The notes: generated by a model from the sequence alone, not told the origin. Shown: positions 9,290 to 18,839, counted from the stretch's first letter. The stretch is 64,000 nucleotides of DNA from Parahoeflea olei (GCF_001703635.1 NZ_LQZT01000006.1:1-64000), one strand, 5' to 3'. A program made the numbers and translations.

Positions 9290-10231
9290 TCAGGCGCCGA
9301 GCGCAAACCGCTTGCGATAGGCCGAGGCGGTGAGCCCGGTGATCTCCTGGAAGGTCTTGGCAAAGGCGGACAGATCGGAATAGCCGACGGCTTCCGCGAT
9401 GCCCGCCACCGGCAGGCGGGAATTTTCGATCAGGCCCCGCGCCTTCTCGATGCGCAGATTGCGGACATAGGCATTGGGCGTGAGGCCGGTGGCTCCGGCG
9501 AAGCGGCGCGCCAGCGTGCGCTCCGACATGCCGGCGCGGTCGGCCATCGCCGCGACCCTCCAGTCACCTTCGGGCGCCTGTTCCATCTGCAGCTGCAACT
9601 GGCGGATCCGGTCGTCGCCGTGGCCGAGCACCGGGCGGAACGAGCGGTAGTTGCGCTGCTCGCGGCCGACCGGATCGATCAGCAGATGGCGCATCGTCAG
9701 CGAGGCAACCTCACTGCCGAGCGTCCGGGCGACGAGATGCAGGCCGAGATCGATCCAGGCCATGATGCCGCCGGCAGTGACGATGTCGTGGTCGTCGATC
9801 AGGATGCGCTCGGTGGCGAGCCGGACCTTCGGGAAAGCCTCGCGAAACTCGTCCTCGAGCAGCCACTGGGTGGTGGCCGGGCGGCCATCGAGCAGCCCCG
9901 CATGGCCGAGCCAGAAGGCGCCGGCGCAGACCGAGGCGATCACCGCACCTTCCGCATGGCGCCGGCGCAGCGCGGCGCGAAGGGCGGTGTCGGCCGCGCC
10001 GCGTGCACCCGACAGGTTGGGCGGCAGAATGAGAATGTCATGACCGGCCAGATCGAGCGTTTCCGGATCTTCCGCCGGGACAATAGCCTGGACGAGCGTG
10101 CGCCCGGCGCCGTTCTCGCTGGCATGGCGGGCCGCGACATCGAAGACATCGGCGAGGCCGTAGAGCGCGGCCTTCTGCGCACCCCGATACGCGACAAGGC
10201 CGATGCGGACGGATTTTGGCAGATCTGACAT
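9290..10231 (-). CDS. GlxA-family transcriptional regulator (DJ-1/PfpI + AraC)
   Basis: 313-residue regulator. The N-terminal amidotransferase-like domain (about 10-180) carries the SVCAGAFWLGHAGLLDGR nucleophile-elbow block; the C-terminal AraC/XylS helix-turn-helix pair ends in ..AVGYSDLSAFAKTFQEITGLTASAYRKRF. It is divergent from an isochorismatase-family hydrolase 87 bases away. That pairing is common and suggests it controls the hydrolase, which is an inference. MTLIM at 10243 is an alternative start. Confidence 0.9.
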   Translation of the reverse strand: MSDLPKSVRIGLVAYRGAQKAALYGLADVFDVAARHASENGAGRTLVQAIVPAEDPETLDLAGHDILILPPNLSGARGAADTALRAALRRRHAEGAVIASVCAGAFWLGHAGLLDGRPATTQWLLEDEFREAFPKVRLATERILIDDHDIVTAGGIMAWIDLGLHLVARTLGSEVASLTMRHLLIDPVGREQRNYRSFRPVLGHGDDRIRQLQLQMEQAPEGDWRVAAMADRAGMSERTLARRFAGATGLTPNAYVRNLRIEKARGLIENSRLPVAGIAEAVGYSDLSAFAKTFQEITGLTASAYRKRFALGA

Positions 10232-10318
10232 GATCAATGTCATATCCGCCAGTCGCATTCTTGCCAACACCCGGGCATTCTGCCACTCACCACACCACAC
10301 TTTACCCGGAGACTTTCC

Positions 10319-10867
10319 ATGCCCAAGACAGCGCTGATCCTGATCGACATCCAGAACGACTATTTCGAGGGCGGGCTGTGGACCCTGCCGGAAATGGACC
10401 GGGCGGCCGCGAACGCCGCGCGGCTGCTATCAGCCGCCCGGCAGGCGGGCAAACTCGTCATCCATATCCGTCACGAAATGGCGAGCGAGGCGGCGCCCTT
10501 CTTCCGGCCCGGCAGCGCCGGCGCGCAGATCCATGCCTCGGTCGCCCCCGGAAACGACGAGCGCGTGATCACCAAGGCCCGGCCCAACAGTTTCCACAAC
10601 ACGCCGCTTCTCGACGTGCTGCGGGAAACCGGGGTCGAGGCGGTGACGCTGTGCGGGGCGATGAGCCAGATGTGCGTCGACGCCACCGCACGGGCGGCAG
10701 CCGATTTCGGCTTTGCGGTGACCGTGGTGGGGGACGCCTGCGCCGCGCGGGCCGCGAGCTTCGGCGGCGTCGAGGTGGACGCCAGCGCCGTCCACGCCGC
10801 CTTCATGGCACCGCTCGCCATGAGCTACGGCAAGGTGGTGACGACCGCCGAACATCTGGCGGCGTAG
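10319..10867 (+). CDS. Cysteine hydrolase, isochorismatase family
   Basis: 182-residue cytoplasmic hydrolase. The catalytic triad of the family is visible: Asp10 (LILIDIQNDY), Lys86 (ITKARPNSF) and Cys119 (GAMSQMCVDATARAA), with the cis-peptide region LCGAMSQM. Relatives act on nicotinamide, isochorismate, ureido compounds or other amides; the substrate here is not evident. The family ATG at 10319 follows CCGGAGA. Divergent from and probably regulated by the neighbouring GlxA-type protein. Confidence 0.92.
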   Translation: MPKTALILIDIQNDYFEGGLWTLPEMDRAAANAARLLSAARQAGKLVIHIRHEMASEAAPFFRPGSAGAQIHASVAPGNDERVITKARPNSFHNTPLLDVLRETGVEAVTLCGAMSQMCVDATARAAADFGFAVTVVGDACAARAASFGGVEVDASAVHAAFMAPLAMSYGKVVTTAEHLAA

Positions 10868-10916
10868 GCCGCGCGGGCAGAGCCGGTTCAAAGCTTTCCG
10901 GCCCGTGCCCGCCTCC

Positions 10917-11687
10917 CTACCTCCCGGCGACGATCCCTGAGGAGGCAAACCCGCCGTCGACGGCGAGCACCTGGCCGTTGATGAAGCTGGCGGCGGGAGA
11001 AAGCAGGAACAGGATCGCGCTCGCCACTTCCCCGGTGCGGCCGAGGCGGCCGAGCGGGGTGTGCGCGGCCCACAGGCTGCGGTCGATCGCCGGCGCGAGG
11101 CCGGAGCCGTAGCGGGTGTCGATGGCGCCGGGCGCCACCACGTTGACGCGCACGCCCGAAGCGCCCCATTCGTTGGCGAGCACCTGGCTCATCATGATCA
11201 CGCCCGCGCGCGAGGCGCCGCCGGCGACATGGCCGGCATTGGCGCGCTGGCCCGAGACCGAGGCGAGATTGACGATCGCCAGCGTGTCGCCCATCACGTC
11301 GAGGCAGGCGCGGCAGGTGATGAAGCTGCCGGTCAGGTTGACGTCGAGGATCTGGCGGAAGATCTCGGCGCTGGTCTTTTCCGCCGGCAGTTCGCGGTCG
11401 AGACAGGCACAGTTGACGAGCCCGGTCACCGGCCCGAAGGCATCGACCGCCTGGCTCAGGCAGTCGGCCACCTCCTCCTCGTCGGTGACGTCGCAATCGA
11501 GGGCGAGCACGTCCTCGCCCTCGAAACGCTCCCCGGCGCGGTCGACGGTTTCGCCGCCCGCATCGAGAATGGTGACGGCCGCGCCCTCGTCGAGGAGCAT
11601 CAGCACGGTCGCCTCGCCGATCCCCGATGCACCGCCGGTGACCACGACGTGGCCGGCGATGCCGTGGGAGGCGAGGACCGCGCTCAC
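10917..11687 (-). CDS. SDR-family protein with degenerate active site
   Basis: 256-residue Rossmann protein of the short-chain dehydrogenase/reductase family. The cofactor motif TGGASGIGEA is intact near residue 17, and the SINGQVLAVDGG-type tail (FINGQVLAVDGGFASSG) is present. The catalytic Tyr-x3-Lys, expected in NAGxxxYGASKAG, reads GGASR here, so both Tyr and Lys are replaced (Gly and Arg), although the Ser in NLASVSG is kept. Activity as a normal reductase is therefore doubtful. Its ATG overlaps the thiolase stop codon (ATGA), implying translational coupling. Confidence 0.9.
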   Translation of the reverse strand: MSAVLASHGIAGHVVVTGGASGIGEATVLMLLDEGAAVTILDAGGETVDRAGERFEGEDVLALDCDVTDEEEVADCLSQAVDAFGPVTGLVNCACLDRELPAEKTSAEIFRQILDVNLTGSFITCRACLDVMGDTLAIVNLASVSGQRANAGHVAGGASRAGVIMMSQVLANEWGASGVRVNVVAPGAIDTRYGSGLAPAIDRSLWAAHTPLGRLGRTGEVASAILFLLSPAASFINGQVLAVDGGFASSGIVAGR

Positions 11688-12850
11688 CGGATCCGCTCGA
11701 GGATCGAGACGTAGTTGGCGACCGCGGCGCCGCCCATGTTGAAGATGCCGCCGAGCTTGGCGTCCTTGACCTGGATGCCGCCGGCTTCGCCCGCGAGCTG
11801 CATGGACGAGAGCACATGCATCGACACGCCGGTGGCGCCGATCGGGTGGCCCTTGGCCTTGAGCCCGCCCGAGGGATTGACCGGCAGGCGGCCGTCCATC
11901 GCGGTCTCGCCGCTCATGGCCAGCGCCCCGCCCTGCCCGGGCTTGGCAAGCCCCATCGCCTCGTATTCGATCAGTTCGGCGATGGTGAAGCAGTCATGGG
12001 TCTCGACGAAGGAGAGGTCGTCGAGCGAGGTCTTCGAATTGGCGAAGGCGCGCTTCCAGCCCTCGGCGCAGCCCTCGAAGGCGAGGATGTCGCGCTTGGA
12101 CATCGGCAGGAAGTCCTGCACGTGCTCGGCGGCGCGGAACAGGATCGCGCGGGGGGCCTGCATGGCACCTTCCACGTCCGAAAGCACGATCGCCGCAGCG
12201 CCGTCGGAGACGAGCGAGCAGTCGGTGCGTTTCAGCGGGCCTGCCACGTAAGGGTTCTTGTCGCTCTCGGCGCGGCAGAAGTCGAAGCCCAGATCCTTGC
12301 GCATCTGCGCCCAGGGGTTTTCCACGCCGTTCTTGTGGTTCTTGGCGGCGATTGCGGCGAGGCCGTCGGACTGGTCGCCGTATTTCTGGAAATAGCCGTC
12401 GGCGATCTTGCCAAACACACCGGCAAAGCCCGCGGGCGTGTCGCCGTCCTCAGGCAGGTAGGAGGCCTTGAGCAGGTTGGCGCCGACCTGCGGCCCGGGC
12501 GTCGTGGTCATCTGCTCGACGCCGACCACCAGCACGCGTTTGGCGGCACCGGCGCGGATCGCCTTGATGCCCTGGTGCACGGCGGCGGAACCCGTGGCGC
12601 AGGCGTTCTCGACGCGGGTCGCGGGCTTGAAACGGAAGGCGTCATCGGCCTGCAGCACGAGGCTTGCGGTGAAATCCTGCGCCGAGAAGCCGGCGTTGAA
12701 ATGACCCAGATAGATCTCGTCGATGTCGCCAGCCTCGAGCCCCGCATGGGCGACCGCCTCGCGGGCGACGCGGGTGACGAGGCTTTCGACCGTTTCCTCC
12801 GCATGTTTGCCGAAAGGCGTGTGCGCCCAGCCGATGATGCATGCCGTCAT
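11684..12850 (-). CDS. Thiolase family protein (acetyl-CoA acetyltransferase-like)
   Basis: 388-residue thiolase of the SCP2/lipid-transfer type. The acyl-accepting Cys is in VENACATGSAAVHQG, the His in THDCFT and the GHPIGATG block near the C-terminus are conserved. Expected reaction is acyl-CoA C-acylation or thiolytic cleavage. The start at 12850 is chosen over ATG 12856 because AGGAGG lies 7 bases upstream of it and only one base from the other. First gene of a two-gene unit with the SDR-like gene; together they may handle an acyl-CoA, but the pathway is not clear. Confidence 0.9.
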   Translation of the reverse strand: MTACIIGWAHTPFGKHAEETVESLVTRVAREAVAHAGLEAGDIDEIYLGHFNAGFSAQDFTASLVLQADDAFRFKPATRVENACATGSAAVHQGIKAIRAGAAKRVLVVGVEQMTTTPGPQVGANLLKASYLPEDGDTPAGFAGVFGKIADGYFQKYGDQSDGLAAIAAKNHKNGVENPWAQMRKDLGFDFCRAESDKNPYVAGPLKRTDCSLVSDGAAAIVLSDVEGAMQAPRAILFRAAEHVQDFLPMSKRDILAFEGCAEGWKRAFANSKTSLDDLSFVETHDCFTIAELIEYEAMGLAKPGQGGALAMSGETAMDGRLPVNPSGGLKAKGHPIGATGVSMHVLSSMQLAGEAGGIQVKDAKLGGIFNMGGAAVANYVSILERIR

Positions 12851-13071
12851 TTTCATTCCTCCTGAAATTTGTGCAGCGCATCATGCCGAAATCAGGTGCA
12901 TTGTAAAGGGTTGAACCATTTTGCGCGACGGCAGGATGGCGCAAGGCGCGCCGGCCAGCAAGCCCCCGCCTCCGACGGGCGTGCCGCAACTGCACCCGGG
13001 ACACGTGCAGGCGGCCTCGCGTTGGGGCTTGCTTCCGGCGCACCGCCTGCCCGGCCTCCGGCGGACGACGG

Positions 13072-13677
13072 TCAGGCCGTGCGCTTCCGGTCCTCGTCCA
13101 GGGTGCGCGCCACGGCGGGCGAGGCCTGGCAGCGGTCGAACCAGTCGCGGATTTCCGGGATCTCGGGCATGAAGGACGGCATCCAGGCAAAGGGCGAGGC
13201 GCAGAGGATGTCGGCGGCGGTGAAGCGCTCGCCCAGAAGCCACGGCCCCTGGCGGAGCGGTCCTGCAAGCGCCGCCATCGCCTCGTCATAGCCACGGAAG
13301 GTGGCGCTGAGAGCCGGATGCTCGAGCTTGGCGTAGGAGTGGATCAGCACCGGCTCGAGCACGTCGCCATACCAGAACAGCCAGGACAGGTAGCGGCCGC
13401 GCAAGGCATCGCCGACCGGCACGCCCAGACCCCGGTCCGGAAACAGGTCCGTGAGGTACAGCAGGATCGCGCCGGTCTCGCGGATCTCCACGCCATCATG
13501 CACCAGCAGCGGCACCTTGCCTTCGGGATGCGGATTGGCCGCGTCGCGGCCGCCCGAGCCGTCGGCGCGCTGGATGCTGACCTGACGGATCTCGACAGCG
13601 TCGAGCAGGTTCATTTCGTCAAGCAGGCGCACCACGCGCGTGGAACGGCTCATGGGGGAATGATAGAGGGTCAGCAT
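13072..13677 (-). CDS. Glutathione S-transferase family protein
   Basis: 201-residue cytosolic GST. The N-terminal thioredoxin-like domain begins MLTLYHSPMSRSTRV and includes the glutathione-contact block GKVPLLVHDGVEIRETGAIL; the C-terminal helical domain carries LGERFTAADILCASPF. The start at 13677 follows an AAGGAGA site; the frame upstream is open to 13869 but not GST-like. Role is probably detoxification or thiol chemistry; substrate unknown. Confidence 0.9.
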   Translation of the reverse strand: MLTLYHSPMSRSTRVVRLLDEMNLLDAVEIRQVSIQRADGSGGRDAANPHPEGKVPLLVHDGVEIRETGAILLYLTDLFPDRGLGVPVGDALRGRYLSWLFWYGDVLEPVLIHSYAKLEHPALSATFRGYDEAMAALAGPLRQGPWLLGERFTAADILCASPFAWMPSFMPEIPEIRDWFDRCQASPAVARTLDEDRKRTA

Positions 13678-13877
13678 GAAAATCTCCTTGGGGTCGGGGG
13701 CGTGCATCCACGCGGCCCGGGTTCGGACCGTGTGATGCACTCGGGGGAGACTAGACTTGCATGCTGTCAGATTATGGCAGCATAGAGCCTGCGCCTGTCG
13801 ACCATTCGGAACGGAATCGCCTCGCGAAGCGGACATGCATCGCGGGATACGCCTGAAAACCGGCTCCAAAAGTTGCT

Positions 13878-14333
13878 TCAGATCGGCTGCTGCATTCCGG
13901 CCGGCGCGATCTTCATCTGCTCCGTGACAGAAGGTGCCCTGGTCACGACCACGCCCTCGGGGCAGGTAAAGCGGAATTCATACTGTGTATGGACAAGCTC
14001 ATAGCCGTTCCCGATCGTGCAATCCTGACGACCGGTCAGGTCCAGGTAGCGACGGGCGGCCGCTTCATGCCGCTGCTCGGGCGTCTTCACGTCGGCGACA
14101 CCCAGGGTTGCCCCCTGGATAAACCCCTGCCCCATTGCCGCACCGATGCTCGAGGTCGTCATGACGCGGTCGCCCGCAGGATGCTCAAACAGCCTGTAGG
14201 TATCGTCAGCCATCTTCACATGCGCCAGCGAGCGGGCGTCATATTTGAGGACCTCCTGCACTCCCCCGGGCCGGCCGCCACAGGAACTCAAGGCCAGCGC
14301 CACGGCCGGGAACATGACTGCGACAGGTTTCAT
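13878..14333 (-). CDS. Putative lipoprotein, unknown function
   Basis: 151-residue protein starting MKPVAVMFPAVALALSSC, a short signal peptide ending in a lipobox (LSSC), so probably a lipoprotein. A hydrophobic glycine-rich stretch (SIGAAMGQGFIQGATLG) lies near the middle and two Cys in the C-terminal half could form a disulfide. The family is not recognised. The start at 14333 is chosen because the signal peptide begins there. Confidence 0.65.
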   Translation of the reverse strand: MKPVAVMFPAVALALSSCGGRPGGVQEVLKYDARSLAHVKMADDTYRLFEHPAGDRVMTTSSIGAAMGQGFIQGATLGVADVKTPEQRHEAAARRYLDLTGRQDCTIGNGYELVHTQYEFRFTCPEGVVVTRAPSVTEQMKIAPAGMQQPI

Positions 14334-14532
14334 GATCGCCCCCTCACCCATTGCGCGAATATTAGCAGGATACACGCAGTCGTCAAAGGACATGCGCGCG
14401 GGGATTGCGCCGGGAAGCAGCAGCTCCCGGGCAGCCGTCGAGCGGCCTGCAGGCACCCCAATCACGGAAACGTGATCGCGCCGCGGCATGATCGTGACTG
14501 GCGTCGTCGCTCAAAGCCGTTAGGTAAGAGGC

Positions 14533-14862
14533 ATGTGTTTGCGTCGCCTGATCCCGCTTGTGCTCGTTGTCGTCGCGCTCGTGTGTGCGGGCGCGCATGG
14601 GGGAGGTGTGGTCTCCGCCCGCGCCCCGTCGGCGCCGGCCACCGTGTCGCAGTTGCTTGCCGGCAGCCAGACCGTGCGCAGTGCCCGGCATTGCCAGCGC
14701 GGACTTGCCGGCGCGCCGCTCTGCGTGGTGGACAAGACCGTTCTCTCGGCCGACGCCGCCATTTCGCTTGGGCGACAGGCCCCCGATCCGCGCGTCGAAC
14801 AGGCAGCGCGGCTTGCGAGCCTGGCCCAAACGCGCATCTTCCGCCCGCCGCGCCTGTCCTGA
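14533..14862 (+). CDS. Small secreted hypothetical protein
   Basis: 109 residues with an N-terminal hydrophobic segment (LIPLVLVVVALVCAGAHG) acting as signal peptide. The mature part has two Cys, one in RHCQRG and one in PLCVVDK, and no recognised domain. It lies 62 bases upstream of the L,D-transpeptidase gene on the same strand and could share its transcript. Coding status rests on the signal peptide and position. Confidence 0.5.
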   Translation: MCLRRLIPLVLVVVALVCAGAHGGGVVSARAPSAPATVSQLLAGSQTVRSARHCQRGLAGAPLCVVDKTVLSADAAISLGRQAPDPRVEQAARLASLAQTRIFRPPRLS

Positions 14863-14924
14863 CCGGATTGAGCCCGCGCGCCTCCGGCGCAGACCGACAT
14901 CTTCGACTTGACAGGACACCACCC

Positions 14925-15616
14925 ATGATTACCCGACGCCTCTTTCTCGGCGCGGCAGCATCCGCTGCCCTTTCCGGCTGCAGCACCACCGGCTCTTCAG
15001 GCCGCGCGGACGCACCGGACACCACCCCGCCCGCAACGATGCCGGCCTTCTACGGCCCGGTTCCCGACGAGCCCTTCCGATTCCCGCCGTGCCCAAGGGC
15101 GTGGTGCCGGAACGGTTCTGGCGCCAGCGGGTCGACAACCCGTATCCGGAATACAAGCCCGGGACGATCGTCATCGACACCGGCACCTTCTACCTGCACC
15201 TGATCGAGGACGGTGGCACCGCCATGCGCTATGGCGTGGGCGTGGGCCAGCAGGGCTTTTCCTGGGCCGGCTCCGCGGTGGTTCAGTACAAGCGCAAATG
15301 GCCGACCTGGAAGGCGCCCGACGACATGGTCAAGCGCAAGCCGGAACTCGAGCCCTATTCGGTCGCCAATGGCGGCATGGCGCCGGGGCTGATGAACCCG
15401 CTCGGCGCGCGCGCGCTCTATCTTTTCGACAATGGCGAGGACACGCTCTACCGGATCCACGGCAACCCCGAGGCCCATTCGATCGGCAAGGCGGTCTCGT
15501 CGGGCTGCATCCGGCTCCTCAACCAGGACATCATCGACCTCTACGAGCGCGTGCCGAACCGCGCCCGGGTGATCGTCAAGCAGTCGACCCCGCTGGTGGC
15601 GCGACTCGGCGGCTGA
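14925..15616 (+). pseudogene. L,D-transpeptidase (ErfK/YbiS/YcfS/YnhG), frameshifted
   Basis: Two frames together make one family-typical protein. Frame one from ATG 14925 encodes a lipoprotein signal (MITRRLFLGAAASAALSGC) up to YGPVPDEPF; the second frame continues with PAVPKGVVPERF and the catalytic domain, ending at 15616. Restoring a single C near 15077-15079 would join them. The catalytic HGNPEAHSIGKAVSSGCIR block, with nucleophile Cys in SSGC, is intact. The enzyme would cross-link peptidoglycan or attach proteins in the periplasm. A GTG at 15089 could start a 175-residue protein lacking any export signal. A real mutation and a sequencing error are both possible. Confidence 0.85.
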
Positions 15617-15767
15617 GGCACTCCCCTTGCCCCTGCGCGGGAGCCGGGTTTCCGGCTCCTGCACGCGCGCCCTCGGCCGTGTGAACGAACAGGCTCATGT
15701 TGAAGTGACAATTCGGCCGATTGGCCGCCGAAGGCAGGGAACAAGCGCAGTCCCTGGCGCCATGCAA

Positions 15768-16100
15768 TCACCGTGGCAGCGGGATTGGCGCTGCCCGCAA
15801 CTCGCACCAGGTGGCGATGTCGGCCGGATCAAAACCCTCGCATGCGTTCTCGTTTCCGATATGGAAATATTCCCACGTCGTTTCGGAAAGCGAGTAGTAT
15901 CGATCTGGGTCGCTGCCTCGGAGCCAGAAGCTTCCCGATCCTGCATTTTCAACGTCGACCTGAAAATTCCAAATGCTGCTTTCCTCTGGAATGAAGTAGC
16001 TGCCGCGACCTTCGAGCAAGCGCCACGCGTTTTGCGGAAGCCTGGTCGTCAGCGTCAGAACAATCATCATCCCAAGGACGACCAAAAAAACACGTTTCAC
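15768..16100 (-). CDS. Small membrane-anchored hypothetical protein
   Basis: 110 residues starting MKRVFLVVLGMMIVLTLTT, a signal anchor. The remainder is aromatic-rich (YFIPEESSIWNFQVDVENAG, WEYFHIGNENACEGF) and looks like a folded extracytoplasmic protein, not a chance frame. No family recognised. Base composition is lower in GC than the neighbours, and an IS remnant lies next to it, so transfer is possible. Confidence 0.55.
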   Translation of the reverse strand: MKRVFLVVLGMMIVLTLTTRLPQNAWRLLEGRGSYFIPEESSIWNFQVDVENAGSGSFWLRGSDPDRYYSLSETTWEYFHIGNENACEGFDPADIATWCELRAAPIPLPR

Positions 16101-16140
16101 GTTGGACCATTTCCGCGCCTGGACGATTTTCAGAACACCC

Positions 16141-16407
16141 TTAGTTTTTCCGGCCGGATTTGATCAAGATGAAGGCCGCGGCGATTGCGACACTGGAGCG
16201 GATTTTTCTGGCAAATCTCTCGCAACGCAGCGCGAAGCGTTTGAACTTCTCCATCCTGCGTTCGATGCGTGCGCGGCCCCGGCAGGGCGCTTTGAAGAAG
16301 TACCTGCGAATGCCGCGCCGGAAACGGCGGATCGGAACCGGCCTCAACCGGATCATCAGAATGCAGAGCATAAACCCCTGTTTTTGCTCCGTTTGTCCGT
16401 TTACCAA
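16141..16407 (-). pseudogene. IS5-family transposase, C-terminal remnant
   Basis: An 88-codon frame whose last 60 or so residues (from about 16329) resemble the C-terminus of rhizobial IS5-type transposases: a GRARIERRMEKFKRFALRCE block, then a hydrophobic helix ending AAAFILIKS. The DDE catalytic Asp residues and the N-terminal two thirds are missing, and no intact terminal inverted repeats were found. The assignment is from pattern memory of the family and not from an alignment. Confidence 0.6.
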
Positions 16408-16709
16408 ACGTTAATCCCTTCGGCAGGATGCCGCGGCGGTCACGGGCGATGGCGCGTCTGCAAGGGGGCACTCCCGCGCACCGATCAACCCCCGCGCTGC
16501 GGGCACCGGCGCGCCCAGGGCGACAGATCCCGCCACGGCGGACGGCCGCATCCGCCACGCCTGCCGCTGCCCTTCACCGACGACACGCCTCACGACACCG
16601 GTCACAGGCGCGGCTCAGATTTTCATTGATTGAGCAGTCAATCAAAAATACACTTCAAATCGTTTCGCATGCGCGAAACACCCGTTCCTTGCCAAGGGGA
16701 GTGACCGCG
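16408..16709. other. Intergenic region upstream of betI
   Basis: About 300 bases between the transposase remnant and betI. Apart from the BetI-type operator at 16626-16645 I see no gene. The GC-rich part 16420-16610 may be further decayed insertion-sequence DNA but has no recognisable protein in any frame. Confidence 0.5.
16626..16645 (+). promoter_or_regulatory. BetI operator
   Basis: TTGATTGAgcagTCAATCAA is a perfect 8-bp inverted repeat with 4-base spacer, 64 bases before the betI start. It matches in arms and length the palindrome known for BetI in proteobacteria (TTGATTGN4TCAATCAA-like). It implies autoregulation and choline-responsive repression of the betI-betC-gst-betB unit. Confidence 0.85.
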
Positions 16710-17303
16710 ATGCCGAAAATCGGAATGGAGCCGATCCGCCGCAAGGCGCTGACAGACGCGGCCATCGAGGCCATCGGTGCGCGCGGGAGCATGGCCGTGA
16801 CCATGTCGGACATCGCCGGGCGGGCAGGCGTTTCGCCGGCGCTGGCGCATCACTATTTCGGCTCCAAGGAACAACTGATCGCCGAATCCGTGCGGGCGCT
16901 GCTGCGCGAACTCAAGGAGGACGCCGACCGGGCGCTCAAGGCGGCGGCGAGCGACCGGGCGCGGGTGTCGGCGATCATCGCCGTCAGCTTTTCCGACAAG
17001 CAGTTTTCCGACGAGGTGGTGGCCGCCTGGCTCGCCTTCTATGTCGATGCGCAGCGCAACCCGGAGATCGGCCGGCTGCTCGCGGTCTATGCCCGGCGGC
17101 TGCATTCGAACCTGATGAGCGGGCTCAGGCCGCTCGCCGGCGACCGCGATGCCGAACGCATCGCCGAGGGCGCCGCGGCGATGATCGACGGGCTCTATAT
17201 CCGCAAGGGGCTCGGCGCCGGCCCTGCCCGCCATGACGCGGTGGCGCTGGTCGAAGACCATGTCGAGACCCAGCTGTCCGAGCTTCGCAGGAGAACCATA
17301 TGA
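16710..17303 (+). CDS. betI: Choline-responsive repressor BetI
   Basis: 197-residue TetR-family repressor of glycine betaine synthesis. The helix-turn-helix is about residues 30-55 ([23 protein letters not shown]), followed by an all-helical ligand domain ending in LSELRRR. The first family-typical residues [14 protein letters not shown] fix the start at 16710; GGGGAGTG precedes it. Its stop overlaps the betC start (ATGA). A perfect BetI operator precedes it. Confidence 0.95.
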   Translation: MPKIGMEPIRRKALTDAAIEAIGARGSMAVTMSDIAGRAGVSPALAHHYFGSKEQLIAESVRALLRELKEDADRALKAAASDRARVSAIIAVSFSDKQFSDEVVAAWLAFYVDAQRNPEIGRLLAVYARRLHSNLMSGLRPLAGDRDAERIAEGAAAMIDGLYIRKGLGAGPARHDAVALVEDHVETQLSELRRRTI

Positions 17304-18838
17304 GCACAGGCGCAGGCGCCCGCCCCAATATCCTGATCCTGATGGTCGACCAGCTCAACGGCACCCTGTTTCCCGACGGGCCGGCGGAGTTCCTGCATGC
17401 GCCAAACCTGAAGAAGCTCGCTGCCCGCTCGGTGCGGTTTGCGACCAATTACACTGCTTCCCCGCTCTGCGCGCCGGGCCGGGCCTCGTTCATGTCGGGG
17501 CAGTTGCCGCGGCGCACGCGGGTCTATGACAATGCCGCGGAATTCGCCTCCGACATTCCCACCTATGCGCATCACTTGCGGCGCGCGGGCTATTACACCT
17601 GCCTGTCGGGCAAGATGCATTTCGTCGGCCCCGACCAGATGCACGGTTTCGAGGAACGGCTGACCACCGACATCTACCCCGCCGATTTCGGCTGGACGCC
17701 GGATTACCGCAAGCCGGGCGAGCGGATCGACTGGTGGTACCACAATCTCGGCTCCGTCACCGGCGCGGGCGTGGCCGAGATCTCCAACCAGATGGAATAT
17801 GACGACGAGGTGGCGTTTTTCGCGACCCAGAAGCTGCACCAGCTGTCGCGCACGTCCGACGATCCCGACGCGCGGCCCTGGGCGCTGACCGTGTCCTTCA
17901 CCCATCCGCACGACCCCTACGTGGCGCGCAAGCAATACTGGGATCTCTACGAGGGCGTACCAGAACTCGACCCGCGGGTGGCGCCGATCCCCTATGAGGA
18001 GATGGACCGGCATTCGCAGCGGCTCTACAAGGCCAATGATTCCGAGCGCTTCGAGATCACGGCGGAAAATGTCCGGCGCTCGCGGCAGGCCTATTTCGCC
18101 AATATCTCCTATCTCGACGACAAGATCGGCGGCATCCTTGCGACGCTCGAAGCCACCCGGATGGCGGAGAACACCATCGTGGTGTTTTGTTCCGACCACG
18201 GCGACATGCTGGGCGAGCGCGGCATGTGGTTCAAGATGAGCTTCTTCGACGGCTCGTCGCGGGTGCCGCTGATGATTGCGGCGCCCGGCACCGCCCCCCG
18301 GCGCGTGACCGATCCCACCTCCAATCTCGACATCGCACCGACGCTGGCCGAGCTTGCCGGCGTGTCGCTCGCCGAGGTCGCGCCCTGGACCGACGGCGAG
18401 AGCCTGCTGCCCGCGATGCACGGCGAAAGCCGCACCACGCCGGTCCTGATGGAATATGCCGCCGAGGGCTCGCAGGCGCCGCTGGTGGCGATCCGCGACG
18501 GCCGCTACAAGTTCAGCCATTGCGAACTCGACCCGCCGCTGCTGTTCGATCTCGAAGCCGATCCGGACGAACTCGTCAATCTGGCCGAAGACCCGGCGCA
18601 ATCGGAACGCGTCGCCCACTACATGGCCCGCGTGCGCGAAAAATGGGACATGGCGCGCTACGACGCCGAAGTGCGCGAGAGCCAGGCGCGGCGCTGGGTG
18701 GTCTACGAGGCGCTCCGCAACGGCAACTACTATCCGTGGGACTTCCAGCCGCTGCAGAAGGCCTCCGAGCGCTACATGCGCAACCACATGGATCTCAACG
18801 TGCTTGAGGAATCACAACGCTTCCCGCGAGGAGAATAG
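17300..18838 (+). CDS. betC: Choline-sulfatase
   Basis: Hydrolyses choline-O-sulfate to choline and sulfate, feeding the betaine pathway; 512 residues, normal for the family. The formylglycine site is CAPGRAS with Cys57 as the modified residue. Metal-binding residues appear in LILMVDQLN and in [12 protein letters not shown], and the C-terminal extension typical of choline sulfatases is present. Translationally coupled to betI. Choline sulfatase in a bet operon is characteristic of rhizobia. Confidence 0.95.
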   Translation: MSTGAGARPNILILMVDQLNGTLFPDGPAEFLHAPNLKKLAARSVRFATNYTASPLCAPGRASFMSGQLPRRTRVYDNAAEFASDIPTYAHHLRRAGYYTCLSGKMHFVGPDQMHGFEERLTTDIYPADFGWTPDYRKPGERIDWWYHNLGSVTGAGVAEISNQMEYDDEVAFFATQKLHQLSRTSDDPDARPWALTVSFTHPHDPYVARKQYWDLYEGVPELDPRVAPIPYEEMDRHSQRLYKANDSERFEITAENVRRSRQAYFANISYLDDKIGGILATLEATRMAENTIVVFCSDHGDMLGERGMWFKMSFFDGSSRVPLMIAAPGTAPRRVTDPTSNLDIAPTLAELAGVSLAEVAPWTDGESLLPAMHGESRTTPVLMEYAAEGSQAPLVAIRDGRYKFSHCELDPPLLFDLEADPDELVNLAEDPAQSERVAHYMARVREKWDMARYDAEVRESQARRWVVYEALRNGNYYPWDFQPLQKASERYMRNHMDLNVLEESQRFPRGE

Positions 18839-18839
18839 G

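Noticed and set aside
13762..13782. TGCTGTCA/TGGCAGCA inverted repeat before the GST gene
   Set aside because: One mismatch, no known regulator and no partner site; likely chance.
13989..14900. Open frame running from 13989 into the L,D-transpeptidase start
   Set aside because: The upstream part is antisense to the lipoprotein gene and lacks protein features; the real start is ATG 14925 at the lipoprotein signal.
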